A DNA stretch of 34,172 nucleotides from Blastococcus sp. TF02A-35 (GTDB taxonomy: Bacteria > Actinomycetota > Actinomycetes > Mycobacteriales > Geodermatophilaceae), in assembly GCF_004571075.1 (NCBI RefSeq), contig NZ_SPQP01000039.1, positions 1 to 34,172 on the forward strand. The letters are read 5' to 3'. Below are positions 1-7,355 of the stretch, piece by piece (position 1 is the stretch's first letter; every line of letters begins with the position of its first letter). The notes below the pieces were generated by a model. That model was not told the origin of the DNA and searched no databases. It saw nothing but the letters and a program-made list of their open reading frames with translations. Both the position numbers and the translations under genes were made by a program.

Positions 1-677
1 GCCTCGATCGACATGTTGCAGATCGTCATGCGGGCCTCCATCGACAGCGCCTCGATGGCGCTGCCGCGGTACTCGATGACGTGGCCGGCGGCGCCGTTGG
101 TGCCGATCTGCGCGATGACGGCGAGGATGATGTCCTTCGCCGAGACGCCCGGGGCCAGCTCCCCGTCCACGGTCACGGCCATCTGCCTCGGGCGGTACTG
201 CGGCAGCGTCTGGGTGGCCAGCACGTGCTCGACCTCGCTGGTGCCGATGCCGAACGCGAGGGCGCCGAAGGCACCGTGGGTCGAGGTGTGGCTGTCGCCG
301 CAGACGATCGTCATGCCGGGCTGGGTGAGGCCGAGCTGCGGGCCGATCACGTGCACGATGCCCTGGTCCCGGTCGCCCATCGGGGCCAGCCGGATGCCGA
401 ACTCCTGCGCGTTCTTCCGCAGCGCGTCGACCTGCGCCCGGCTGATCGGGTCGGCGATCGGCTTGAGGATGTCCAGCGTCGGGACGTTGTGGTCCTCGGT
501 GGCCATGGTGAGCTCGGGGTGGCGCACCGTCCGCCCGGCCGCGCGGAGACCGTCGAAGGCCTGCGGGCTGGTCACCTCGTGCACGAGGTGCAGGTCGATG
601 TAGAGGAGGTCCGGCTCGCCCGGGGTGCTGCGCACCACGTGCGCGTCGTAGACCTTCTCGGCCAGGGTCTTCGGCAC
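1..677 (-). CDS. leuC: 3-isopropylmalate dehydratase large subunit, 5' part
   Basis: LeuC and LeuD form the cytosolic [4Fe-4S] isomerase that converts 2- to 3-isopropylmalate in leucine synthesis. The same enzyme can convert citramalate to 3-methylmalate. About 225 residues are visible (a full LeuC is about 470); the gene runs off the left edge. The reading starts [15 protein letters not shown] and contains [16 protein letters not shown] (about 26-41), then [16 protein letters not shown] (about 125-140), the aconitase-family signature; the Fe-S cysteine ligands of the C-terminal half lie outside. The GTG at 677 is chosen because a purine-rich GAGAGGACG sits just upstream and the homologous N-terminus begins there. 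It is divergent from the IclR-family gene at 755, the usual actinobacterial arrangement, so LeuD is expected just beyond the window. Confidence 0.96.
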   Translation of the reverse strand, partial: MPKTLAEKVYDAHVVRSTPGEPDLLYIDLHLVHEVTSPQAFDGLRAAGRTVRHPELTMATEDHNVPTLDILKPIADPISRAQVDALRKNAQEFGIRLAPMGDRDQGIVHVIGPQLGLTQPGMTIVCGDSHTSTHGAFGALAFGIGTSEVEHVLATQTLPQYRPRQMAVTVDGELAPGVSAKDIILAVIAQIGTNGAAGHVIEYRGSAIEALSMEARMTICNMSIE

Positions 678-724
678 GGTTCGTCCTCTCGACTGGCAAC
701 CCGCCCGGGTGATCGCGGTAGCGG

Positions 725-739
725 TCTCACCCAGTGGGA
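725..739. promoter_or_regulatory. candidate operator between leuC and its IclR-type regulator
   Basis: TCTCAC-CCA-GTGGGA is an inverted repeat with one mismatch in 6-bp arms, centred in the 77-bp gap between the divergent starts. GTGGGA occurs again at 755-760, exactly 21 bp (two helical turns) after the GTGGGA at 734-739. The position suits autoregulation and control of leuC by the IclR protein. This is inference from layout; I know no consensus exact enough to prove it. Confidence 0.45.
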
Positions 740-754
740 TGCGAGTATTGCTGT

Positions 755-1456
755 GTGGGACAGCCTAACCCGGTAGCGGTTCTGGACAAAGCGGTGTCGA
801 TCCTCCACGCCGTGGCGCAGGAGCCGGCGACCCTCGCCGAGCTCGTGACGCGCACCGGTCTGCCGCGCGCGACGGCCCACCGGCTGGCCGTCGCGCTGGA
901 GGGCCACCGCCTCGTGCGCCGGACCGACGGCGGCAGCTGGGCCCCCGGCCCGGCGCTCGCCGAGCTGGGCCGCGGTACCGCCGACATCGGCGAGATCGCC
1001 GGCCGGCACCTGGTCACCCTGCGCGACGCCACCGGCGAGAGCGCGCAGTTCTACGTACGCGACGGCGCCACCCGCGTGTGCGTGGCCGCCGCCGAGCGCA
1101 CCAGCGGCCTGCGCGACACCGTCCCGGTCGGGGCCCGGCTGCCCATGACCGCCGGGTCCGCGGCCCACGCGCTGCTTGCGTTCATGCCGGCCGACGAGGT
1201 CAACCGGCTGCTGCCCAACGCCAGCTTCACCGCCCGCACGCTGCTCGACGTCCGCCGCCGCGGCTGGGCGCACAGCGTGGCCGAGCGCGAGGCCGGCGTC
1301 GCCTCGCTGTCCTCCCCCGTCCGCGACGGCACGGGCGCGGTGCTCGGCGCGGTCTCCATCTCCGGGCCGGTCGAGCGGCTGGGCCGCCGGCCCGGCGTGG
1401 AGGTCATCGGCGCCGTCCTCGACGCCGCGGCCGCCATCTCCCGGGCGGCCCGCTAG
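755..1456 (+). CDS. ndgR: IclR-family regulator of leucine genes (NdgR/LtbR type)
   Basis: This is a DNA-binding regulator that in other actinobacteria (NdgR in Streptomyces, LtbR in Corynebacterium) lies divergent from leuCD and controls leucine and related amino acid genes. The protein is 233 residues from this start. The N-terminal winged helix has [20 protein letters not shown] and the recognition region [20 protein letters not shown]. The C-terminal IclR effector domain has [40 protein letters not shown] and [10 protein letters not shown], all close to NdgR. An in-frame GTG at 734 would add seven residues (with CEYCC) but lies inside the putative operator. I prefer 755, which gives [13 protein letters not shown] and matches family length; neither has a Shine-Dalgarno. 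Its stop overlaps the convergent neighbour's stop through a shared CTAG. Confidence 0.9.
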   Translation: MGQPNPVAVLDKAVSILHAVAQEPATLAELVTRTGLPRATAHRLAVALEGHRLVRRTDGGSWAPGPALAELGRGTADIGEIAGRHLVTLRDATGESAQFYVRDGATRVCVAAAERTSGLRDTVPVGARLPMTAGSAAHALLAFMPADEVNRLLPNASFTARTLLDVRRRGWAHSVAEREAGVASLSSPVRDGTGAVLGAVSISGPVERLGRRPGVEVIGAVLDAAAAISRAAR

Positions 1457-1719
1457 CCGTCCCGGCCGGTGCCCTCCTCGTCCCGCGCGGGCGGCTGCAC
1501 CACGGTGGGGCGCAGCCGCGACCACAGGGCGAAGGCGGCCGCGACCACCAGCATGCCGATGCCGGCCCACAGGTTCGCGTTGACGCCGCCGGTCTTCTCC
1601 ATCACCTCGGCGGAGTCGTCGAGCAGCCCCACGACGACGAGCACGACCCCGTAGAGGCCGATCAGCTCGGCGATGACGTTGCGGACGTCGAAGGCGCCCG
1701 CCTTCTGGCCCTTGCTCAC
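1453..1719 (-). CDS. small two-helix membrane protein beside the sugar symporter
   Basis: This is an 88-residue protein of unknown function. It has two hydrophobic segments, about residues 13-34 (IAELIGLYGVVLVVVGLL) and 50-68 (LWAGIGMLVVAAAFALW), then a charged tail [21 protein letters not shown]. The GTG start has GGGGAG six bases upstream, and that sequence overlaps the symporter stop region, so the two genes are almost certainly co-translated; the gap is 11 bases. Location and topology suggest an accessory subunit or stabiliser of the symporter. It does not look like DUF485, the small protein found beside acetate symporters. I recognise no named family. Its TAG stop shares CTAG with the convergent regulator stop. 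Confidence 0.8.
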   Translation of the reverse strand: MSKGQKAGAFDVRNVIAELIGLYGVVLVVVGLLDDSAEVMEKTGGVNANLWAGIGMLVVAAAFALWSRLRPTVVQPPARDEEGTGRDG

Positions 1720-1730
1720 GGGTTCTCCCC

Positions 1731-3395
1731 TCACCGGAAGATGATGTTCAGGACGACGACCAGGGCCAGCGCGACCCCGGCCAGCGGCACCGGCGAGCGG
1801 TACCAGGGCAGCCTGTGCGCGTCGGGGTCGGTGCGCACCTCGCGCGGCGTCTCCGAGTAGACGAGCCCGGCCAGCTCGGACACCGGCTTGGGCGCCGTGA
1901 CCCGGCTGACGACGACGCTGACCACGATGTCGACGACGAACGCGGCGCCGGCGGCGACGAAGGCACCGCCCTGGCCGGGCAGGTCGAGAACCCCCGTCTC
2001 CACGAGCACGAACACCGTGACCGCCGCGGCCGTGCCCGAGACCAGCCCCGCCCAGCCGGCCGTCGGCGTCATCCGCTTCCAGAACATGCCGAGGATGAAC
2101 GTCGCGAACAGCGGGGCGTTGAAGAACCCGAACAGCGTCTGCAGGTAGTCCATGAGGTTGCTGTAGCCCGCGGCGATCAGCGCCGTCCCGATCGCGGCGA
2201 CGGTGGCCCCGACGGTCGCCCAGCGCCCGACCTTCAGGTAGTAGCCGTCGGGCCGGTCCTTCTTCACGTACTGCTGCCACAGGTCGTAGCTGAAGACGGT
2301 GTTGAACGAGGAGATGTTGGCCGCCATGCCCGCCATGAAGGCGGCCAGCAGCCCGGCCAGGGCCACGCCGAGCAGGCCGTTGGGCAGCACGTCCCGGATC
2401 AGCAGCAGGATCGCGTTGTTGTAGTCGAAGTCGGCGTCGGCGTTCGCCTTGGCCTCGATGACCTCGGGCACCAGCACCGTGGCGATCAGGCCCGGGATCA
2501 CCACGATGAACGGGATGAACATCTTCGGGAAGGCCCCGATGATCGGCGTGCTGCGCGCGGCCGACATCGAGTTGGTGGCCATCGCCCGCTGCACCTCGAC
2601 GAAGTTCGTCGTCCAGTAGCCGAAGGAGAGCACGAAGCCCAGGCCGAAGACGATGCCGATGGCCGACCACACCGGGTTCTCGAAGCCGGAGAGCTCGGTC
2701 GCCGGCCAGGAGGACAGCTGCTCCTCACCCCCGGACGCGGTCACCTTGTCGACCAGCCCCCCGACGCCGCCGACCCGGTGCAGGCCGATCAGGGTCAGGG
2801 GCAGCAGCGCGGCGACGATGACGAAGAACTGCAGCACCTCGTTGTAGATCGCCGCGGAGAGGCCGCCGAGGGTGATGTAGCTGAGCACGACCGCGGCCGC
2901 GACGATCAGCGAGACCCACAGCGGCCAGCCGAGCAGCGCGTTCACGATGGTGGCCAGCAGGTACAGGTTGATGCCGGCGATGAGGACCTGGGCGACGGCG
3001 AAGCTGAGGGCGTTGACCAGGTGGGCGCCGGTGCCGAACCGGCGGCGCATGAACTCCGGGACGCTGCGGACCTTCGACCCGTAGTAGAAGGGCATCATCA
3101 CGACGCCCAGGAAGAGCATCGCGGGGATGGCGCCGATCCAGAAGTAGTGCATGGTGGCCATGCCGTACTGCGCGCCGTTGGCCGACATCCCGACGATCTC
3201 GACCGCGCCCAGGTTGGCCGAGATGAACGCCAGGCCGGTGACCCACGCCGGCAGCGACCGGCCGGACAGGAAGAAGTCCAGGCTGTCGGACACGCGGCGG
3301 CGGGCGGCGACGCCGATCAGCAGGACGACGGCGAAGTAGGCCGCGACCAGGGCGTAGTCGACGAAGGAAGCATCGAGCTTCAGCTGATCGTCCAC
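1731..3395 (-). CDS. SGLT-type sodium:solute symporter, probably galactose
   Basis: This is a 554-residue member of the sodium:solute symporter family, close in length to the Vibrio galactose transporter vSGLT (543). It has about 14 hydrophobic helices, with the family segment FLSGRSLPAWVTGLAFISAN near residues 42-61 and GYWTTNFVEVQRAMA in the middle, which aligns with the vSGLT segment ending NQYIIQRTLA. N61 aligns with sugar-binding N64 of vSGLT, and the glutamine in DYLQTLFGF with Q428. The residue at vSGLT Q69 is Glu (E66) here. Position right after galT-galK (24-base gap) argues for galactose uptake; substrate and coupling ion are inferred. The GTG start follows AGGAG closely, and the stop lies 11 bases before the small membrane protein. 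Confidence 0.88.
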   Translation of the reverse strand: MDDQLKLDASFVDYALVAAYFAVVLLIGVAARRRVSDSLDFFLSGRSLPAWVTGLAFISANLGAVEIVGMSANGAQYGMATMHYFWIGAIPAMLFLGVVMMPFYYGSKVRSVPEFMRRRFGTGAHLVNALSFAVAQVLIAGINLYLLATIVNALLGWPLWVSLIVAAAVVLSYITLGGLSAAIYNEVLQFFVIVAALLPLTLIGLHRVGGVGGLVDKVTASGGEEQLSSWPATELSGFENPVWSAIGIVFGLGFVLSFGYWTTNFVEVQRAMATNSMSAARSTPIIGAFPKMFIPFIVVIPGLIATVLVPEVIEAKANADADFDYNNAILLLIRDVLPNGLLGVALAGLLAAFMAGMAANISSFNTVFSYDLWQQYVKKDRPDGYYLKVGRWATVGATVAAIGTALIAAGYSNLMDYLQTLFGFFNAPLFATFILGMFWKRMTPTAGWAGLVSGTAAAVTVFVLVETGVLDLPGQGGAFVAAGAAFVVDIVVSVVVSRVTAPKPVSELAGLVYSETPREVRTDPDAHRLPWYRSPVPLAGVALALVVVLNIIFR

Positions 3396-3419
3396 GGGCT
3401 CCTCTTCTCAGGATGCAGT

Positions 3420-4586
3420 TCAGGCCAGGCGTCGGGCGCCGGCGGAGGGGACGACGACGAAGGTGCGCGGGGCGGGTGCGGCCTCGCGCGCGAAGCGTTC
3501 GGTGACGGCGGCGCCCACGGCGTCGACCGCCGCGGCGTCGACCAGCGCGACGACGCTGCCGCCGAAGCCCCCGCCGACCATGCGGGCCCCGTGGGCGCCG
3601 GCGGCCAGGGCGGCGTCGACGCAGGCGTCGACCAGCGGGACCGACACCTCGAAGTCGTCGCGCAGCGAGACGTGCCCGGCGGTGAGCACGGGGCCGACGG
3701 CCCGCGGGTCGGCGTCCTCCCGGAGCGCGGCGACCACCTCGAGGACGCGGGCGTCCTCGGTGACGACGTGCCGCGCGCGCCGGAGGCGGACGGCGCCCTC
3801 GGGCGTTCCGTCGTCGAGCGCGTCCAGCGCGGTGACGTCGTCGACCTCGCGCAGGAGGGGCACGCCCAGGCGGGCGGCGGCCTCCTCGCACTCCCGGCGC
3901 CGGTCGCGGTAGCCGCCCTCGGCGTGGTCGTGGGTGGTGCCGGTGTCGACCACCAGCAGGGCGAGGCCGGCAGCGGCGAGGTCGAGCGGCACCTGCTCGC
4001 GGGTGCCGTCGCGGGTGTCGAAGAAGAGGGCGTGGCCGGCCGTGCACAGGACCGACGCCGACTGGTCGAGGACCCCGGTGGGCGCGCCGACGAAGTCGTT
4101 CTCGGCCCGGCGGGCGACGTCGACGAGTGCGTCGGCGTCGAGGTCCAGGCCGAGCAGGTCCCGCACGGCGAGCGCGACGGAGCACGACAGCGCCGCCGAG
4201 GAGGACAGCCCCGCACCGGAGGGGACGTCGCCGTCGACGAGGACGCTGAGCCCTCCGGCCGCGTGGTCGGCGAGGGCGTGCACCACGCCCGCCGGGTAGC
4301 CGGCCCAGCCCCCGGGCCGGCCGGGCGCGAGGTCGGCCACGGGGACCTCGACGTCCTCGCCCGGGTGCTGCACGGAGGCCAGCGCGAGCACGCCGTCCGC
4401 GCGGCGGGCCACGGCGGCGCGGGTGGTGTGCGGGAGGGCGACGGGCAGGACGAACCCGCCGTTGTAGTCGGTGTGCTCGCCGATGACGTTCACCCGCCCG
4501 GGCGCGGCCCACACGCCCTCGGGCTGCCGCCCGAACCGCTCCGCGAAGGCCTCGGCAGCGGTGCGCGCGGCGTCGGCGTCGCTCAC
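3420..4586 (-). CDS. galK: galactokinase
   Basis: Galactokinase phosphorylates galactose to galactose-1-phosphate with ATP (Leloir pathway, cytosol). The protein has 388 residues, normal for GalK. All three GHMP signatures are present: the galactokinase motif GRVNVIGEHTDYNGG (30-44, with R31, E37, H38 and D40), the ATP loop VPSGAGLSSSAAL (121-133), and GGGFGGSVVALV near 338. ENDFVGAPTGVLDQSAS carries the catalytic Asp region. Its GTG overlaps the galT stop as GTGA, indicating translational coupling; the alternative GTG one codon earlier (4589) is less likely. It sits between galT and the symporter in one minus-strand operon. No epimerase (galE) is in the window. Confidence 0.96.
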   Translation of the reverse strand: MSDADAARTAAEAFAERFGRQPEGVWAAPGRVNVIGEHTDYNGGFVLPVALPHTTRAAVARRADGVLALASVQHPGEDVEVPVADLAPGRPGGWAGYPAGVVHALADHAAGGLSVLVDGDVPSGAGLSSSAALSCSVALAVRDLLGLDLDADALVDVARRAENDFVGAPTGVLDQSASVLCTAGHALFFDTRDGTREQVPLDLAAAGLALLVVDTGTTHDHAEGGYRDRRRECEEAAARLGVPLLREVDDVTALDALDDGTPEGAVRLRRARHVVTEDARVLEVVAALREDADPRAVGPVLTAGHVSLRDDFEVSVPLVDACVDAALAAGAHGARMVGGGFGGSVVALVDAAAVDAVGAAVTERFAREAAPAPRTFVVVPSAGARRLA

Positions 4587-5668
4587 CACGTGACGGCCCG
4601 CAGCTGCTCGGCGACGTCCTCGGGGTTGGTGTCGGTGATGAACGCGCCCATGCCCGACTCCGAGCCGGCGAGGTACTTCAGCTTCCCCGGGGCGCGCCGC
4701 AGCGAGAACAGCTGCAGGTGCAGCCACCAGTCCTCGCGCGCCTGCGCCGGGGCCTGGTTCCACGAGGCGATGTAGGGCATGGGGGTGTCGAAGCGGTGCG
4801 CGAAGCGGCCCAGGACGTCGAGGTAGACCTCGACGAAGGCGTCCCGCTCCTCGCCGGTCAGCGCCGGCAGGTCGGCGACCCGGCGGTGCGGGAACAGCTG
4901 CAGTTCGTAGGGCCAGCGGGCGGCGGCCGGGACGAACGCCGTCCAGTGCTCGTTCGTGGCGACGACCCGGGGGCCGGAGCGCTCGGCGGCGAGCACGTCG
5001 GCGAACAGGTCCCCGCCGGTGGCCTCGCGGTGCCGCTGCACCGAGCGCAGCACGGCGGCCACCCGCGGCGTCACGAACGGGTAGGCGTAGATCTGCCCGT
5101 GGGGGTGCGACAGGGTCACCCCGATCTCCTCGCCGTGGTTCTCGAAGCAGAACACCTGCTGCACGCCCTCGACCGCCGACAGCTCCGCGGTGCGCTCGGC
5201 CCACACGTCGACCACCAGCCGGGCGCGCTCGGGCGGCAGCTCGGCGAAGTCTCGGTCGTGCTCGCTGGTGAAGCAGACGACCTCGCAGCGGCCGAACCCC
5301 GGGCGCAGCTCGGCCAGCGGGTTGCCGGGGACGGTGGGGGCCACGTCGCGCGCGACGTCGATGGCCAGCGACGGGAACCGGTTCTCGAAGACCACCACCT
5401 GGTAGTCGCTCTCCGGGACCTCCGTGGGCCGGCCCGGACGCGACGGGCACAGCGGGCACTGGTCGGCCGGCGGCAGGAAGGTGCGCGTCTGCCGGTGCGC
5501 GGCGACGACGACCCACTCCCCCAGCAGCGGGTCGAACCGCAGCTCCGACCGCGTGCTCACCGCCGGGAGGTCCCGCGTGTCGCGGGCCTGGCGGACCGGG
5601 GCGTCGCGGTCGTCGTCGAAGTAGAGGATGTCGCGCCCGTCGGCCAGCTGACGGGTCGTGCGGATCAC
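4583..5668 (-). CDS. galT: galactose-1-phosphate uridylyltransferase
   Basis: GalT exchanges UMP between UDP-glucose and galactose-1-phosphate, the second step after GalK. It has 361 residues. Visible motifs are the zinc-type CPLC (71-74), FENRFPSL (94-101), and ENHGEEIGVTLSHPHGQ (176-192), where H190 of HPHGQ is the nucleophile that carries UMP; ESGMGAFITDTNPED near the C-terminus is also typical. It is the first gene of the galT-galK-symporter-small protein operon. The GTG start has only a weak GGTGG upstream, and I see no convincing -35/-10 pair in the gap to 5756. No sugar-responsive regulator lies next to the operon. Confidence 0.95.
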   Translation of the reverse strand: MIRTTRQLADGRDILYFDDDRDAPVRQARDTRDLPAVSTRSELRFDPLLGEWVVVAAHRQTRTFLPPADQCPLCPSRPGRPTEVPESDYQVVVFENRFPSLAIDVARDVAPTVPGNPLAELRPGFGRCEVVCFTSEHDRDFAELPPERARLVVDVWAERTAELSAVEGVQQVFCFENHGEEIGVTLSHPHGQIYAYPFVTPRVAAVLRSVQRHREATGGDLFADVLAAERSGPRVVATNEHWTAFVPAAARWPYELQLFPHRRVADLPALTGEERDAFVEVYLDVLGRFAHRFDTPMPYIASWNQAPAQAREDWWLHLQLFSLRRAPGKLKYLAGSESGMGAFITDTNPEDVAEQLRAVTW

Positions 5669-5756
5669 GCGTCGACCACCTTCCCGCCGACGTCACCGTG
5701 CGTGACCGGCGGATCGACGGTAGTCCCGGTCGTGATCATGGGCCACCGGAGACGGC

Positions 5757-5788
5757 GAGAGCCCCCGACCGGGTGGTCGGGGGCTCTC
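5757..5788 (-). terminator. hairpin after the second tRNA-Glu
   Basis: GAGAGCCCCCGACC and GGTCGGGGGCTCTC form a perfect 14-bp stem around GGGT, seven bases past the tRNA 3' end. There is no T-run, which is common for actinobacterial terminators. It may also insulate the tRNAs from the gal operon downstream. Confidence 0.8.
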
Positions 5789-5795
5789 GGTCGCG

Positions 5796-5868
5796 TAGCC
5801 CCGAAGGGATTCGAACCCTCGCTACCGCCGTGAGAGGGCGGCGTCCTAGGCCGCTAGACGACGGGGCC
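5796..5868 (-). tRNA. tRNA-Glu(CTC), copy 2
   Basis: This 73-nt cloverleaf reads GAG codons. The acceptor GGCCCCG pairs with CGGGGCT (the first pair is G1-U72 wobble), the anticodon stem is CCGCC/GGCGG with loop CTCTCAC (anticodon at 5832-5834), and the T-arm is GAGGG-TTCGAAT-CCCTT. The discriminator is A and CCA is not encoded. It differs from the other copy (5979-6051) by one D-loop base (CCTAGG against CCCAGG). Both copies have their own downstream hairpin, so the unit looks like a tandem duplication. Confidence 0.96.
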
Positions 5869-5939
5869 GTGCAGTGAGCATTTTGCCATGCCGGGATCGC
5901 GCCCCGGCACCGGGGTCCGGGAACGTCCCCCGGAAAGGC

Positions 5940-5971
5940 GAGAGCCCCCGGCCTGGTGGCCGGGGGCTCTC
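5940..5971 (-). terminator. hairpin after the first tRNA-Glu
   Basis: GAGAGCCCCCGGCC and GGCCGGGGGCTCTC form a perfect 14-bp stem around TGGT. Compared with the hairpin at 5757-5788, one A-T pair is replaced by G-C on both arms, so the stem is preserved. It lies seven bases past the tRNA 3' end. Confidence 0.8.
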
Positions 5972-5978
5972 GGTCGCG

Positions 5979-6051
5979 TAGCCCCGAAGGGATTCGAACC
6001 CTCGCTACCGCCGTGAGAGGGCGGCGTCCTGGGCCGCTAGACGACGGGGCC
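5979..6051 (-). tRNA. tRNA-Glu(CTC), copy 1
   Basis: This is a 73-nt tRNA-Glu gene with anticodon CTC, identical to the copy at 5796-5868 except for one D-loop base. It has the same G1-U72 terminal pair, A discriminator and lack of encoded CCA. It follows tRNA-Gln after 34 bases; that gap contains a small inverted repeat GAGGAA-N6-TTCCTC (6067-6084) that may mark processing. Two CTC copies suit a genome in which GAG is by far the main Glu codon. Confidence 0.96.
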
Positions 6052-6085
6052 GTGCTGGTGGTGCAAGAGGAACCAGGCTTCCTCG

Positions 6086-6157
6086 CTGGGGTACCAGGAC
6101 TCGAACCTAGACTAACGGAACCAGAAACCGTCGGGCTGCCAATTACCCCATACCCCA
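6086..6157 (-). tRNA. tRNA-Gln(CTG)
   Basis: This 72-nt cloverleaf reads CAG codons. The acceptor TGGGGTA pairs with TACCCCA (U1-A72 first pair), the D-stem is GGGT/GCCC, the anticodon loop TTCTGGT has CTG at 6122-6124, and the T-arm is CTAGG-TTCGAGT-CCTGG. The discriminator is G and no CCA is encoded. The anticodon stem ACGGT/TCCGT leaves U31 opposite U39. In an organism with GatCAB this tRNA is expected to be charged first with Glu by GltX and then amidated; gltX and gatCAB are both in this window. Confidence 0.95.
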
Positions 6158-6186
6158 TGGGTGAGCACCTCGCGGTGCCGTCGAAG

Positions 6187-6192
6187 ACTCTA
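6187..6192 (-). promoter_or_regulatory. -10 candidate for the tRNA-Gln-Glu-Glu cluster
   Basis: The minus strand reads TAGAGT, a good actinobacterial -10, 29 bases upstream of the tRNA-Gln 5' end and 44 bases after the CPBP stop. No clear -35 is seen, so the tRNAs could also be read through from gltX. Confidence 0.4.
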
Positions 6193-6236
6193 CCTGACGT
6201 GCTGCGGGGCCGTCGCACCACCCCCCGGCCGGCGGG

Positions 6237-7355
6237 TCAGGCCGCCGGGACCGGGGGCGGGAGGAAGGGGCCGCGCAGGTCCTGGGCGGCCGTGCGCGTC
6301 TCCGGGTGCGCCCCGCGGCGCCAGCGGGCCACGAGCGCGACGTAGGCCGCTGTCCCGGCCAGCCCGATGAGCAATGGCCAGGGGCCGGCCCCCTCGGGGA
6401 CCGACTCCGTCGCCACTCCCCCGCCCAGCAGGCCGGCGGCCAGGAACACCACCACGTTGTTGACCACGTGCAGCACGATCGCGGCCTCCAGCCCGCCGGT
6501 CAGCCACACCACCGCCGACGCGGCCAGGGCGAAGGCGAACCGGTCGAGGAAGGTCACGAGGTCCGGCGGCAGGTGGGCGAGGGAGAACACCGCGCCGGTG
6601 ACCAGCGCGGCCACGACCGCCCCGGCCGCCGGGCTGCGCACCCAGCCGGCGACGGTCTGGCTGAGGTAGCCGCGGAACAGGTACTCCTCCGCCGCGGACT
6701 GCAGCGGGGTGGTCAGCAGGACGACCGCGAGCAGCCACCCCCAGCCGGCCACCGGACCCTCGACCTCGCCCTCCCCCGTCGCCAGGTCGAGCGCCAGCGC
6801 GAGGCCGATGGCCAGGCCGAGCGAGACGAGCGCCAGCAGCGTGAGCCGGGGCAGCAGCCGCCAGCGCAGCCGCCCGAGCACCGACGACGACCAGCCCGGC
6901 CCCATGGAGTGGGCCACGGACCAGGCCAGCCACACGACGGGGATGCCGAGGGCCAGGGCCAGGTTGGTGACCAGCAGGACGAGGGGGTCGGTGAGGTCGC
7001 CCATCGCCAGGTCGGCGCTGGTCCCGGTGACGACGGCGACGGCCCCGAGGAACCCGCCGGCGACGAGGAAGCACGCCGCCAGCAGGAGCAGCCCGACGAG
7101 CGGCCGCCACCACGCCCAGCCCCGGGCACGCATGGCGTGCAGGTAGGGCTGCGGCTCGTCGTGCGGCGGCGTCCCGGGCGGCGGCGCCCAGGCCACCTGG
7201 GGCGGGCCGCCGGAGGGCCACGGCGGCGCCCACGGCGGGACCGCGTACGCGACCGGCCAGGGGGCCGGGGGCGGCTGGTCGGGTCCGGGTCGCGCGAACG
7301 GTGGCGGACCGGCGTACGCGTCCTCCGGCCCGACCCCGGTCCCCGGCAGGCTCAT
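6237..7355 (-). CDS. CPBP-family intramembrane metalloprotease
   Basis: This is a 372-residue protein with a proline-rich cytoplasmic N-terminus (about 1-75, many PPP and PW stretches) and then about eight membrane helices. The CPBP/Abi (CAAX protease-like) motifs are complete: EEYLFR at 223-228 (the Glu pair and Arg), FSLAH ending at H261, and HVVNN with H296 and N300. These residues form the glutamic/metal-type active site in the membrane. Substrate and biological role are unknown; bacterial relatives act in peptide modification or self-immunity, and there is no bacteriocin gene here. Its ATG overlaps the gltX stop as ATGA, so it is translationally coupled to gltX. Confidence 0.88.
   Translation of the reverse strand: MSLPGTGVGPEDAYAGPPPFARPGPDQPPPAPWPVAYAVPPWAPPWPSGGPPQVAWAPPPGTPPHDEPQPYLHAMRARGWAWWRPLVGLLLLAACFLVAGGFLGAVAVVTGTSADLAMGDLTDPLVLLVTNLALALGIPVVWLAWSVAHSMGPGWSSSVLGRLRWRLLPRLTLLALVSLGLAIGLALALDLATGEGEVEGPVAGWGWLLAVVLLTTPLQSAAEEYLFRGYLSQTVAGWVRSPAAGAVVAALVTGAVFSLAHLPPDLVTFLDRFAFALAASAVVWLTGGLEAAIVLHVVNNVVVFLAAGLLGGGVATESVPEGAGPWPLLIGLAGTAAYVALVARWRRGAHPETRTAAQDLRGPFLPPPVPAA

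Noticed and set aside
734-754. GTG at 734 as start of the IclR gene, adding a CEYCC segment.
   Set aside because: It lies in the candidate operator, has no ribosome binding site and adds residues not expected in the family; kept only as an alternative.
1815-4775. A 986-codon open frame on the plus strand opposite the symporter and galK.
   Set aside because: It is an antisense frame of clear genes with no recognisable domain; its composition mirrors the opposite strand's codon bias.
5736-6221. A 161-codon minus-strand frame with an internal repeat.
   Set aside because: The repeat is simply the two tRNA-Glu genes and their hairpins; it is not a protein.
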